64,000 nucleotides of DNA, taken from assembly GCA_041645535.1 (NCBI GenBank), contig JBAZPT010000001.1, positions 124,001 to 188,000 of the forward strand. Reading direction: 5' to 3'. The notes beneath the pieces were generated by a model. It ran no database searches and was not told where the DNA came from. It worked only from the letters and a program-made list of their open reading frames with translations. This document shows positions 22,015 to 30,551 of the stretch, piece by piece. The position numbers and the translations under genes are program-made. This stretch comes from JBAZPT01 sp041645535. GTDB lineage: Bacteria; Patescibacteriota; Minisyncoccia; Moranbacterales; UBA2206. Numbering within the stretch: the stretch's first letter is position 1; the number at the start of each line of letters is the position of its first letter.

Positions 22015-23021
22015 TGAGTAGCATTAAGCGCGCAGTCATAATTTTGGCAAGCATAGCCGTTTTTATAAGCGGATTTTTTTATTTCCGCTACCAAGTTTAT
22101 TTTTCGCACGGCGAAAGCGATAAAACAGCAGTTTTCACAATTGAAAAAGGGGAAGGCAATAAAATTATCGGCGAAAATTTGGCGAAGCAGGGGTTGATTT
22201 CGGGAAAATACTACTTTTACTTTTATATGTGGTCGCGCAAATTAACTGGAAAAATTTTTCCGGATGAGTATGAACTTTCCGGCCGGATGACCATTCCGGA
22301 AATTGCTTCTGTGATCACCAGCGAACAGGACAAAACAAAAAAAATTACCTTTCCTGAAGGCTGGGGCGCCAAACAAATGGCAGAAAGGCTCACGGCCAAT
22401 GGCCTCCCGGGAGATGAATTTTTGAAAATTGTGGATAATCCCGGGACGCTTAAAAATGATTATTCTTTCCTGGCTGATCCGAAAATCAAGACCTTGGAAG
22501 GCTATCTTTTCCCGGACACCTATTTTTTTGACAAAGATATTGATGCTGGAAGGATTGTCAAAAAAATGCTGGGTATTTTCAATACGAAAATAACTTCGCA
22601 AATGCTCGCGGATGCGGCGAAAAACCAGAAAAGCCTCAATGAAATTATTATTATGGCCAGCATCATTGAAAATGAAGTCAAAACTGACGAAGACCGGGCG
22701 CTGGCAAGCGGGCTTTATTGGAATCGCCTTAAAATCGGACAGCCTTTGCAAAGCGACATTACACTGGCCTATATTTTAGGAGAAAAGAAAAAACAGTATT
22801 CTTTCGCTGATACGCGCACAGTTTCACCTTATAACACCTATCTCAATAAGGGTCTGCCGCCGGGACCAATTGATAATCCCGGGCTTTCAGCCATTCAAGC
22901 GGCGATTTATCCCCAAGACAGCAGTTATAATTATTATTTGAGCGACCCCGAAACAGGAAAAACTATTTTCGCTAAAACTTTCGCGGAGCATGTGGCGAAC
23001 AAGGCGAAGTATGGATTGTAA
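22014..23021 (+). CDS. mltG: Endolytic peptidoglycan transglycosylase MltG
   Basis: 335 aa, with an N-terminal transmembrane anchor ('AVIILASIAVFISGFFYF'), a LysM-like region, and the YceG/MltG domain: 'LEGYLFPDTYFF', 'IIIMASIIENEVKTDEDRAL' with the catalytic Glu, and 'SPYNTYLNKGLPPGPIDNPG'. It cleaves nascent glycan strands and sets their length. A terminator follows at 23132. Confidence 0.95.
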   Translation: MSSIKRAVIILASIAVFISGFFYFRYQVYFSHGESDKTAVFTIEKGEGNKIIGENLAKQGLISGKYYFYFYMWSRKLTGKIFPDEYELSGRMTIPEIASVITSEQDKTKKITFPEGWGAKQMAERLTANGLPGDEFLKIVDNPGTLKNDYSFLADPKIKTLEGYLFPDTYFFDKDIDAGRIVKKMLGIFNTKITSQMLADAAKNQKSLNEIIIMASIIENEVKTDEDRALASGLYWNRLKIGQPLQSDITLAYILGEKKKQYSFADTRTVSPYNTYLNKGLPPGPIDNPGLSAIQAAIYPQDSSYNYYLSDPETGKTIFAKTFAEHVANKAKYGL

Positions 23022-23131
23022 TCTCAAGAGGCCTCTATAGAAGGCGCTGTTTAAAAATTATACATTTTGCATGCGGTCACATAGATAATGTATGACGATT
23101 TTTTACAGCACTCTGTTTTTCTAAAAATAAT

Positions 23132-23163
23132 AAAAGACCCGTGAGTTTGCGCGGGCCTTTTTT
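23132..23163 (+). terminator. Terminator of yjbQ-pcm-mltG
   Basis: AAAAGACCCG/CGGGCCTTTT-type stem with a T-run. Confidence 0.8.
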
Positions 23164-23179
23164 GTCGCATTTAATTTAA

Positions 23180-23770
23180 TTATTTCTGCGACGAGATGAC
23201 AAGCATTCCATTTTTTTCAAGATGAAGATTGGATATACTGGCTATGTCCACTATCTTTTGTATTTCGATCTTGTCGACTTCGTAATCGCGGCAGCATCTG
23301 CAGAGGCCGGTGGTTATTTTTCCCGTAATTCTTGGAATGCCAATGTAGCTTGTTTCAAGCATGCCATAAACTTTTGCCTTATTGATGTCTCTGCCCTTTT
23401 CGAAGTAGTCTTGGGTTGGCGAAAGGGTAATTGGCGGGCGCTTGTATATGTCATAGGGCTGGCCATTGAAAAGCAGGCGCGGGACTCTTTTTGTGAAAAA
23501 AAGAGCTTCCATTATGAGATATCTTTTAATAGCGTCCTTTTGGTGATGGCAACCATTGAATGCAGAAATTAAGTCCAGGATCTCGCTGGTTGTAAAATTC
23601 TCATTTGCAAATTTTGCAAAGAACATAGTGCAGGCAAAAGTAATCCCATCGCCCAGGTTAAGCATGCCGTTTTTTCTTTCGAAAGTTGAGAATCTTTTTG
23701 TCAACTCGTCGATTTTATCCACCGTCCATCTTTGTTTGCTTGGTGTGGCTGTGCTTTGCTGCTGTTTCAT
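23180..23770 (-). CDS. Hypothetical protein, 196 aa
   Basis: Not recognised. It starts after a GGGAGG site, with a Gln/Thr-rich start, a helical middle ('GDGITFACTMFFAKFANENF', 'ILDLISAFNGCHHQKDAIKR') and a C-terminal part with 'GLCRCCRDYEVDKIEI'. The central stretch resembles a winged-helix or phage-like DNA-binding layout, but nothing firm. It is third of three minus-strand genes (23180-24368) with strong ribosome-binding sites and no recognisable homology, an accessory-looking island between mltG and the sigma4/HARE gene. Confidence 0.65.
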   Translation of the reverse strand: MKQQQSTATPSKQRWTVDKIDELTKRFSTFERKNGMLNLGDGITFACTMFFAKFANENFTTSEILDLISAFNGCHHQKDAIKRYLIMEALFFTKRVPRLLFNGQPYDIYKRPPITLSPTQDYFEKGRDINKAKVYGMLETSYIGIPRITGKITTGLCRCCRDYEVDKIEIQKIVDIASISNLHLEKNGMLVISSQK

Positions 23771-23798
23771 TTTAGCCTCCCTTTTTAACTTAATTCTG

Positions 23799-24083
23799 TT
23801 AGTTCAGTTTTTTTATAATTTTTTCAAGATATGTTCCATCATGGTATGCATGTGGAAATCGATTATATAAATCGGCATAATATTCCATTTTGCAAATTGG
23901 ACACCTTGTGATTACATATGGAATTTGAATTGCATATTCACAACAAACATAACTTCTGCAACTAATGCACCACCGAGAAAGTTTTTTGAAAGGACAGTCT
24001 TTACCACAAAAAAAATGTATGCAGTCAACCTCGTCCTCCCTTAGCCCTAGCTGTTTTATTTTTCGTGTTAAAAGTTTATTCAT
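23799..24083 (-). CDS. Cys-rich (zinc-ribbon-like) hypothetical protein, 94 aa
   Basis: From Met 24083 (MNKLLTRKIK). It contains many Cys in pairs: 'CIHFFCGKDCPF', 'WCISCRSYVCC' and 'TRCPICKMEYY', consistent with one or two zinc-binding knuckles. The C-terminus is aromatic and basic. No catalytic motif is visible. A putative nucleic-acid or protein adaptor; function unknown. Middle gene of the three-gene island. Confidence 0.65.
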   Translation of the reverse strand: MNKLLTRKIKQLGLREDEVDCIHFFCGKDCPFKKLSRWCISCRSYVCCEYAIQIPYVITRCPICKMEYYADLYNRFPHAYHDGTYLEKIIKKLN

Positions 24084-24128
24084 TCCTGCATTCCCTCCCT
24101 TTCTATAAAAACCTTTCAAATATTAAAG

Positions 24129-24368
24129 CTATAACTTTTTTCTTGTAAAACCATCCTTTCTAACAGGCGGAGCTATTGTAAGGATGTGATTATGATGAAA
24201 ATTTCCTATACCAGTTGAATAATCAAGTGAAATGCATCCTCCGTTACTTGATATTATTTTACCTGTATATATACCTCTGCCGTTACCTCCCCAATCAATC
24301 TCAATTCTTTTTTCCGGCTCTAGACTGCCATTATTTTTATACTCTTGAAAAAGAACTTTATTCATCAT
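24129..24368 (-). CDS. Hypothetical protein, about 79 aa
   Basis: Not recognised. Two adjacent Met codons follow a GAGGTG site (24368 and 24365). Beta-rich sequence ('GRGIYTGKIISSNGGCISLDY') with a short basic tail, no membrane segment. First gene of the minus-strand island. Confidence 0.55.
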   Translation of the reverse strand: MMNKVLFQEYKNNGSLEPEKRIEIDWGGNGRGIYTGKIISSNGGCISLDYSTGIGNFHHNHILTIAPPVRKDGFTRKKL

Positions 24369-24450
24369 TCACCTCGCGTTTATTTGTTTTTTAAAAAACA
24401 TCACAAATCTGCCTAGTTTCTTTCTACCACACAATTTTTATCCTGTATAC

Positions 24451-24480
24451 TTGACAAAATTAGCGGTTATGTGCTAGTGT
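24451..24480 (+). promoter_or_regulatory. Putative promoter of the 24517 gene
   Basis: TTGACA, 18 nt, TAGTGT, 37 nt upstream of the start. Confidence 0.45.
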
Positions 24481-24516
24481 GGGGGGACGCAAAAATCGTC
24501 CTAGATAACAAATAAT

Positions 24517-25599
24517 ATGCAAAAAAACACGCAAATCGGACAAAAGGAGGAAAATGTAAAAAACCAGGATAATTCCGGGAGCTTTTTGAGCTTGGCGGAA
24601 GCTGTTTTAGCTTCTGAATTCCAGCGCACGCGTGAAATTATGCAGAAGCGCTTCGGGCTTTCTCAAGAAGATCCGCAGACGCTGGAAAAAATCGGACAGG
24701 ACTATGATATTACCCGCGAACGGGTGCGCCAGATTATTGCTGATGTGCTCAAAAAAATCACTGCCAGGGGCGTTGACGTTAACTTTAAAAAGGCCGAGGA
24801 GAAAATAGCTTTTACAATAAAGGAGAATGATGGTATAATTAAAGAGCAGGAAATTATTGCCAAATTAGGAGCAGGCAATGAAGCCGAAGCGAACGCCATT
24901 GTTTTTTTTGCAGTGGCCTCTGGCAATATTGAAATCACAGACGAGGCTGGGATACTGAAAAAATCCTGGCTGGTGGATCGCGAGGTTGTGGAAAAAGTCA
25001 AAGAAGCCGCGCGTGTTATCGGTCAGATTTTTGAGAAGAATAAAAATCTTTTGATTGGTGAGGAACTTGCGGAAAAGATATTCAGCACTCGGCCGGATTT
25101 AAAAAATAAATACTCCAAGAAAGAACTCTTGAACTTTGCCGGCGTAATCGCAAGCATTGAAAAGAACGCTTTTGGAAAATGGGGGCTGAAATCCTGGGCG
25201 GAAGTGACGCCGAAAGGCACTCGTGAAAGAATCCACTTGATTTTAAAAGAAAAAAAGAAACCCCTGCATTTTTCGGAAATTGCGAAGCTGATTGATGAAT
25301 ACAAGCTGGGCAAGCGCAAAGCCCATCCGCAGACAGTGCACAATGAACTGATAAAAGACGAAAGGTTTGTGCTGGTTGGCCGGGGAATTTACGCTCTCTC
25401 GGAGTGGGGATATGAAAAGGGAACCATTAAGGATGTTTTGGAAAATATTTTGAAAGACAGCCAAAAACCTTTGGGCCGGGAAGAAATTTTAGCCAAAGTT
25501 TTGCGCAGACGGAAAGTCAAAAAGGCCACGGTCATGATTAATCTGAATAACCCTAAATTTTTTATAAAAGAACACAACATTTACGCTTTGAAGAAATAA
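24517..25599 (+). CDS. Sigma-70 region 4 / HARE-HTH (RpoE delta-like) fusion protein
   Basis: 360 aa. Residues ~45-90 form a sigma-70 region 4 helix-turn-helix ('TLEKIGQDYDITRERVRQII'), the part of sigma that contacts the -35 box. Residues ~235-300 ('GTRERIHLILKEKKKPLHFSEIAKLI') match the HARE-HTH domain of the RNA polymerase delta subunit, and a second similar winged-helix unit closes the protein. No sigma regions 2 or 3 are present, so it cannot act as a sigma factor alone. A transcription regulator or polymerase accessory subunit is inferred. It precedes the T4SS-like gene pair. Confidence 0.75.
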   Translation: MQKNTQIGQKEENVKNQDNSGSFLSLAEAVLASEFQRTREIMQKRFGLSQEDPQTLEKIGQDYDITRERVRQIIADVLKKITARGVDVNFKKAEEKIAFTIKENDGIIKEQEIIAKLGAGNEAEANAIVFFAVASGNIEITDEAGILKKSWLVDREVVEKVKEAARVIGQIFEKNKNLLIGEELAEKIFSTRPDLKNKYSKKELLNFAGVIASIEKNAFGKWGLKSWAEVTPKGTRERIHLILKEKKKPLHFSEIAKLIDEYKLGKRKAHPQTVHNELIKDERFVLVGRGIYALSEWGYEKGTIKDVLENILKDSQKPLGREEILAKVLRRRKVKKATVMINLNNPKFFIKEHNIYALKK

Positions 25600-25649
25600 T
25601 GAGGAAAAAATAAAACAAAAAACAGGTATTTGCAACGTCAAAGACCCAT

Positions 25650-26912
25650 ATGACAAATTTAACAGATATCTTTTCCGCATATAAACCAATCTGGCAGGCA
25701 CTCCTTGAGTTCTGGTGGCTTTTTTTGCCTTTTGTTTTGTGGTATGTCTTTAGGTATGTATGGAAGGACTATGTGGTTGAATATTCCGCCGCTTCCTGGC
25801 TAAACAAATTAGAATGGACAGTTTTGGAAATTATTCCGCCCAAAGAAGTCGAAAAAAGTCCCAAGGTTATGGAATCTATTTATTCGGGAATCGCCGGAGT
25901 AATTACAGCCATCAGTGTTTTTGATGAGTGGCTGAAGGGCGCTTTTACCGATCAATTCAGCTTGGAAATAGTCGGCGATGAAGGCACTACCCATTTTTAT
26001 ATCCGCACGCAGAAAAGATTCCGCAACCTGATTGAAGCGCAAGTCTATGCCCAATTTCCGGACGCGGAAATTATGGAGGTTCCTGATTATACCGCCCGCT
26101 TTCCCAAGGTCATTCCCAATAAAGATTGGGATCTTTGGGGGACGGATATTGAATTCAAAATGCCTGATCCGTATCCAATCAGGACCTATGACAAATTTGA
26201 GGAAGATGTCACCGGTACCATGATCGATCCTTTGGCGGCCATGGCGGAAGTTATCGGCAAGCTCGAACCGGGACAGCACATCTGGCTGCAATATATAATT
26301 CAACCTCTCAAGGAAATCTGGCGGGACGATGAATTAAAATTGATAGATAAATTGTCAAAAAAAGCGGAAAAGAAAGAACAAAATATTTTAGAGCATTTGA
26401 TTGATATTATCGCGAGTCTGCCCAAGGCGCTTTTCGGGCCAGTGGAATTTGCCGCGGAAGAAGCCAAAAATGACCAGCCATTGGAATTCAAACTGACGCC
26501 CGGGGAAAAGGAAGTGTTGAAAGCCGTGGAAGAAAACTTCGGCAAAAACGCGTTTAAAACTAAGATGCGGCTTTTGATTTTGGGGCGGAAAGATGTTTTT
26601 GATAAAACTCTCATTTCCTCCTTTTTTGGTTCACTTAAACAATTCAGCGATTTGAATATGAATAATCTGAAGCCCAACGATGTCAGCAAGACTTATGCCC
26701 ATTACTTTATGAAAAAAGCGCGCATGGCGGCCCGGCAGAGAAAAATTTATCGCCGATATAAAGTCCGGAGCATGGATGGCGTAAAGTTAGTTTTTTCCAC
26801 TAAAGAACTGGCCACGCTTTTTCATTTCCCAAATATGGAAGTTAAGGCGCCTTCGGTGACGATGATCCAATCCAAACGGGGAACCGCGCCGGCTAATTTG
26901 CCAGTCGAATAA
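25650..26912 (+). CDS. Membrane-anchored protein paired with a TraD-like ATPase
   Basis: 420 aa. One or two N-terminal hydrophobic helices ('WQALLEFWWLFLPFVLWYVF') are followed by a large soluble domain with alternating beta and helical segments. A conserved-looking block is 'PGQHIWLQYIIQPLKEIW'. I recognise it only as a frequent partner of the downstream ATPase in Patescibacteria, not as a characterised family. The 7-nt spacing to the next gene argues for co-translation. A membrane platform or coupling component of a DNA/protein transfer machine is a reasonable inference. Confidence 0.65.
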   Translation: MTNLTDIFSAYKPIWQALLEFWWLFLPFVLWYVFRYVWKDYVVEYSAASWLNKLEWTVLEIIPPKEVEKSPKVMESIYSGIAGVITAISVFDEWLKGAFTDQFSLEIVGDEGTTHFYIRTQKRFRNLIEAQVYAQFPDAEIMEVPDYTARFPKVIPNKDWDLWGTDIEFKMPDPYPIRTYDKFEEDVTGTMIDPLAAMAEVIGKLEPGQHIWLQYIIQPLKEIWRDDELKLIDKLSKKAEKKEQNILEHLIDIIASLPKALFGPVEFAAEEAKNDQPLEFKLTPGEKEVLKAVEENFGKNAFKTKMRLLILGRKDVFDKTLISSFFGSLKQFSDLNMNNLKPNDVSKTYAHYFMKKARMAARQRKIYRRYKVRSMDGVKLVFSTKELATLFHFPNMEVKAPSVTMIQSKRGTAPANLPVE

Positions 26913-26919
26913 TATTTTT

Positions 26920-28794
26920 ATGAACGACATCAACTTTTTCGCGAAAACCAATTTCAGGAACCAGGAGCGGATTTTTGGCATCAAAAAAGACGACCGAACC
27001 CGGCATATGTATGTGATCGGAAAGACCGGCATGGGAAAGACGAATCTCTTGGAAACCATGGCCATCCAGGACATCCGCAATGGCGAGGGTGTTTGCGTTG
27101 TCGATCCGCACGGCGAGTTCGCGGAAAAAATGCTGCGCGCCATTCCGTCTGCACGCGTGAACGATGTGGTCTATTTTAATCCGGCGGACAAAGATTTTCC
27201 GATCGCGTTTAATATTCTGGAGGCAGTAGATGAAGACAAGAAAAATCTGGTAGCTTCCGGCATGATGGGCGTTTTCAAAAAAATCTGGCCGGATGTGTGG
27301 AGCCCCAGAATGGAATATATTTTAAACAACACCATTCTCGCGCTCTTGGATTATCCGGGTTCCACGATGCTGGGCGTGAACCGCATGATGTTTGACAAGG
27401 ATTACCGCAAGCGCGTTTATCCGAAAATCAAAGATCCGGTGGTAAAATCTTTTTGGATAAACGAGTTTGACAAATGGGAGGATAAATTCAGAAAAGAAGC
27501 GGTAGCGGCCATCCAAAACAAAGTCGGGCAATTTTTGTCTTCCTATGTGATCAGAAATATTGTCGGCCAGCCGAAATCAACCATCGATATGCGCGAGATT
27601 ATGGACAAGAAAAAAATCCTGATAGTCAATCTTTCCAAGGGCCGGATCGGCGAGGACGCGATGCGCCTTTTGGGCGGGATGATTGTCACCAAAATCCAAT
27701 TGGCGGCCATGGGGCGGGTGGAAATTCCGGAGGAGGAGCGCGCGGATTTCTATCTCTATGTCGATGAATTCCAAAACTTCGCGACGGAATCTTTTGCCAA
27801 TATTTTGTCCGAAGCGCGGAAATACCGCTTGAATTTGGTTCTGGCGCACCAATACATCAATCAGCTTATTTTTGACGGCAACACGACGGTGCGCGACGCA
27901 ATTTTTGGCAATGTCGGCACGATTGTTACTTTTCGGGTCGGCGCGGAAGACGCGGAATTTCTGGAAAAAGAATTTGATCCGGTGTTCTTGATGAACGACA
28001 TCGTCAATTTGGGGAAATATAATGTTTATCTGAAATTAATGATTGACGGGATTGCCGGTGATGCTTTTTCGGCTACCACGCTGCCGCCGTTGGATTTGTC
28101 AGATACGATCCTTGATGAAGAAAAAGCCATTCGGATTTCGCGCGAACGGTATGGAAAAAACCGGGCCGAGGTGGAAGATCGCATTTCGCGCTGGAGCGGG
28201 ATGATGGAGGAAGAAAACGAAAATATAATTATCCATAAAGTTGAGCCCGCATCTTCGGCGGGCAGGCCGAAAACAATTTATCGGCCTGTGGAAAATGTTA
28301 CACCGGCGATTAAAGTTATGCCTAAGGCCGCGGTTGCGGCTAAGCCTGTTGAAAAAGTGGAGCCGGTGGCTAGTCAGGTTGCGGAGGAAAAAAATATTAA
28401 CGAAGAAACCCTTCGACAGGCTCAGGGCAAGAAAGAATTATACGAAACACTTTGCGACACCTGCGAGCAGAAAATTTATGTGCCTTTTATGCCCGATCCC
28501 AATCGTCCGGCTTTTTGCAAAGAATGTTTGAAAGACTATCAAAGGGCGATGGCGAAGTCGCGTAGCGTGGAACACATAACGCATAACGCAAACACCGAAA
28601 CATCGGCGCCGATTGTGGTTAAGCCGAGAGAAGCCGAAAAAAGAATAGAAGATAAAGTTTACGCGCCCAAAGAAAGCCCAATGAGCCTTTCTCAGATGGC
28701 GCATATCGCGCCCAAAAAATTCAAGCCGATGCGCCCAAAACCGAATGTGGATCTGGCCAGCGTACGCGATTTAATTAAAAAAACCAAAGAATAG
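26920..28794 (+). CDS. TraD/VirD4-like conjugative-transfer ATPase with C-terminal zinc ribbon
   Basis: 624 aa. The Walker A 'VIGKTGMGKTNLLETMAIQD' and 'VCVVDPHGEFAEKML' begin a TraD/TraG-type ATPase. Walker B is 'FYLYVDEFQNFATESFANIL', followed by 'NLVLAHQYINQL', as in TraM-recognition ATPases. Residues ~500-545 form a zinc ribbon ('LCDTCEQKIYV...FCKECLKDY'). The linker contains two repeat-derived peptides (PASSAGRP; ETLRQAQGKKEL). Such ATPases move DNA or proteins through type IV secretion channels or related pili. No relaxase or other T4SS genes are visible here. Confidence 0.85.
   Translation: MNDINFFAKTNFRNQERIFGIKKDDRTRHMYVIGKTGMGKTNLLETMAIQDIRNGEGVCVVDPHGEFAEKMLRAIPSARVNDVVYFNPADKDFPIAFNILEAVDEDKKNLVASGMMGVFKKIWPDVWSPRMEYILNNTILALLDYPGSTMLGVNRMMFDKDYRKRVYPKIKDPVVKSFWINEFDKWEDKFRKEAVAAIQNKVGQFLSSYVIRNIVGQPKSTIDMREIMDKKKILIVNLSKGRIGEDAMRLLGGMIVTKIQLAAMGRVEIPEEERADFYLYVDEFQNFATESFANILSEARKYRLNLVLAHQYINQLIFDGNTTVRDAIFGNVGTIVTFRVGAEDAEFLEKEFDPVFLMNDIVNLGKYNVYLKLMIDGIAGDAFSATTLPPLDLSDTILDEEKAIRISRERYGKNRAEVEDRISRWSGMMEEENENIIIHKVEPASSAGRPKTIYRPVENVTPAIKVMPKAAVAAKPVEKVEPVASQVAEEKNINEETLRQAQGKKELYETLCDTCEQKIYVPFMPDPNRPAFCKECLKDYQRAMAKSRSVEHITHNANTETSAPIVVKPREAEKRIEDKVYAPKESPMSLSQMAHIAPKKFKPMRPKPNVDLASVRDLIKKTKE
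28246..28263 (+). repeat. CCCGC/GCGGG palindrome in the TraD-like gene
   Basis: CCCGCatctTCGGCGGGC, in frame, related to palindromes in rpsP and dnaX. A second repeat word, CCTTCGACAGGCTCAGGGC, follows at about 28409-28428. Confidence 0.55.
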
Positions 28795-28796
28795 CA

Positions 28797-28956
28797 ATCC
28801 CGCAACAAATTCCAAAACTGATTTATATTTTTTTTATAATCTTGCTTGCGAATTCGCCTTGCGGCTAAGTTTAGTTTAGGTATAATGATTTAAAAGCGAA
28901 TTTGTGCGGGATGCTCATTTTTGTAACCGCTCGCTTCGCTCCGGACAAAAATGGCA
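28797..28956 (+). promoter_or_regulatory. Bipartite structured element (copy 2) upstream of mnmA
   Basis: ATCCCGCAaCAAATTC pairs with GAATTTGTGCGGGAT; the interior contains GCGAATTCGCC and GGCTAAGTTTA. The second hairpin GCTCATTTTTGT/ACAAAAATGGC includes the mnmA start codon (ATG 28951) in its 3' strand. P1 and P2 sequences differ from copies 1, 3 and 4 by compensatory changes. It begins two bases after the stop of the TraD-like gene. Confidence 0.78.
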
Positions 28957-30102
28957 AAACCAAGAATAATTGTCGGGATGTCTTCAGGAGTGGATTCGTC
29001 AGTAGCGGCGGCTCTGCTCAAAAAACAGGGCTACGATGTCGTGGGCGTTTTTATGCACTTCTGGAAAGAACCGGCGCAAAACGCTTTAATCGAAAACAAA
29101 TGCTGTTCGCTGGAATCCTATGAGGACGCGCGCAAAGTCTGCCAGATTTTGGACATTCCGCTCTACACCGCCAACGCCGAAAAAGAATTCAAAAAAGAAG
29201 TGGTGGACTATTTTTTATCTGAATACGCGGCCGGGCGCACGCCCAATCCGTGCGTGGCCTGCAACGAACACATAAAATTCAATGTGCTTTTCCGGAAAAT
29301 GCTGGAGATGAAAGGGGATTTTGTGGCTTCGGGACACTACGCGTTGAAGCGCGAATTTTCAATTTTCAATTTTCAATTTTCAAAAAAATCTAAATCAAAT
29401 AATTTAAAAAATAATAAAAAAATTATATATAAATTATATCAGGGCAAGGACAAAGAAAAGGATCAATCATATTTTTTATATAATTTCAACCAAAAACAGC
29501 TGGCCAGAATTTTGTTTCCGGTGGGCGGGTATAAAAAATCCCAAATTCGCGCGCTGGCGAAAAAAATGAAATTGCCGGTTTTCAATAAAGATGATTCGCA
29601 GGGGTTGTGCTTCACGCCGGAAAAATATCCGGAAAACTTTTTGCGTCGTCACTTAAAACTCAAAAAAGGAAAAACTCTGAATACAAAAGGCGAAATTATC
29701 GGCCAGCATGAGGGCTTGCCGCTGTATACCATCGGCCAAAGACGCGGCATCAACATCGGTGGAACTGGGCCATATTATGTGGTGGATAAGGATCTAAAGA
29801 AAAACATTTTGATTGTAACCAATGATGAGAAATATCCGGGACTTTTCAGGAAAAATATGGAAGTCAAAAAAGTAAACTGGATCATCTCCGAGCCCAAATT
29901 GCCCCTTAAAACAGAGGTCAGAATCCGTTACCGCCATCCGGCAGTTTCTGCTATAATTAAGTCGCGTAACTCGCAACTCGCAACCCATAACTCGACATAT
30001 CAAATTGAATTTGACGAGCCGCAACGGGCGATTTCGCCGGGGCAATCAGCCGTGTTTTATACTAAAAAAGGCGAGATGCTCGGCGGCGGGACAATAGTTT
30101 AA
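28951..30102 (+). CDS. mnmA: tRNA 2-thiouridine(34) synthase
   Basis: 383 aa. PP-loop 'VGMSSGVDSSVAAALL', 'GRTPNPCVACNEHIKFN' with the first catalytic Cys, 'DKEKDQSYFLY', 'DDSQGLCFT' with the second Cys, and 'PLYTIGQRRGINIGG' are MnmA hallmarks. In the PP-loop SSG replaces the usual SGG. It thiolates U34 of Glu, Gln and Lys tRNAs. Two low-complexity word insertions are present (around residues 135-150, FSIFNFQFSKKSK; and RNSQLATHNS near 345). Its ATG lies in the hairpin of the structured element, so initiation may be regulated. Confidence 0.95.
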   Translation: MAKPRIIVGMSSGVDSSVAAALLKKQGYDVVGVFMHFWKEPAQNALIENKCCSLESYEDARKVCQILDIPLYTANAEKEFKKEVVDYFLSEYAAGRTPNPCVACNEHIKFNVLFRKMLEMKGDFVASGHYALKREFSIFNFQFSKKSKSNNLKNNKKIIYKLYQGKDKEKDQSYFLYNFNQKQLARILFPVGGYKKSQIRALAKKMKLPVFNKDDSQGLCFTPEKYPENFLRRHLKLKKGKTLNTKGEIIGQHEGLPLYTIGQRRGINIGGTGPYYVVDKDLKKNILIVTNDEKYPGLFRKNMEVKKVNWIISEPKLPLKTEVRIRYRHPAVSAIIKSRNSQLATHNSTYQIEFDEPQRAISPGQSAVFYTKKGEMLGGGTIV

Positions 30103-30118
30103 TATTTAGATTAAAAAT

Positions 30119-30430
30119 ATGTATACACAAAGTTTTTCTCATGGTTCGGATGATCAGGGAGGACAGGCTGATCAGGACAAGTCGCGCAGTCGCAATGATA
30201 TTCAGCGCGAGATTGTGATGCAGGAATCTGATCTTCATAAAAAAATGGCGGAAAAAGTCCGCTTTGAAGCGGAAATCCGCGCGCTTAAAAAAGACGAGGC
30301 GCGCATCCGCGTGGCTCTGCAGGAAAAGCAGGAAACATTTTCCAAGATGGGCTATGAAATTTTGCAGATGGAAAACGCCATCAAAAGCCTCAAGAAAAAA
30401 TTATATACGGTTAACCCCCACACCAATTGA
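30119..30430 (+). CDS. Small coiled-coil protein, 103 aa, C-terminus altered by an insertion
   Basis: Not recognised beyond structure: a Gly/Asp/Ser-rich start followed by a long charged coiled coil ('IVMQESDLHKKMAEKVRFEA...'). The final residues VNPHTN and the TGA stop come from the left arm of the hairpin element at 30415-30542. If that element and one flanking TAA are removed, the frame continues as ...LYTVKIT and stops with a TGA that overlaps the ATG of the next gene (ATGA), the usual tight-operon arrangement. Confidence 0.7.
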   Translation: MYTQSFSHGSDDQGGQADQDKSRSRNDIQREIVMQESDLHKKMAEKVRFEAEIRALKKDEARIRVALQEKQETFSKMGYEILQMENAIKSLKKKLYTVNPHTN

Positions 30431-30542
30431 GGATAGTAATTACATTTTATATCGTTAATTATTTATTTCACCCGTGCCAAGCGTAGTTTTTAGGACAAAG
30501 ATAGATTTTGAAAAAAATATAAATCCTCGATTGGTGTGGGGG
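30415..30542. mobile_element. CCCCC...GGGGG hairpin element (128 bp) at an operon junction
   Basis: Perfect outer arms CCCCCACACCAATTGAGGAT / ATCCTCGATTGGTGTGGGGG (one mismatch) around an AT-rich core with GCCAAGCGTAGTTTTTAGG. It is flanked by TAA on both sides (30412-30414, 30543-30545), a likely target-site duplication, and truncates the upstream ORF as described there. Confidence 0.75.
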
Positions 30543-30551
30543 TAAAATAAC

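Noticed and set aside
23180..24368. CRISPR or known defence system
   Set aside because: No regularly spaced repeats and no Cas, restriction or toxin signature were seen here or elsewhere in the window.
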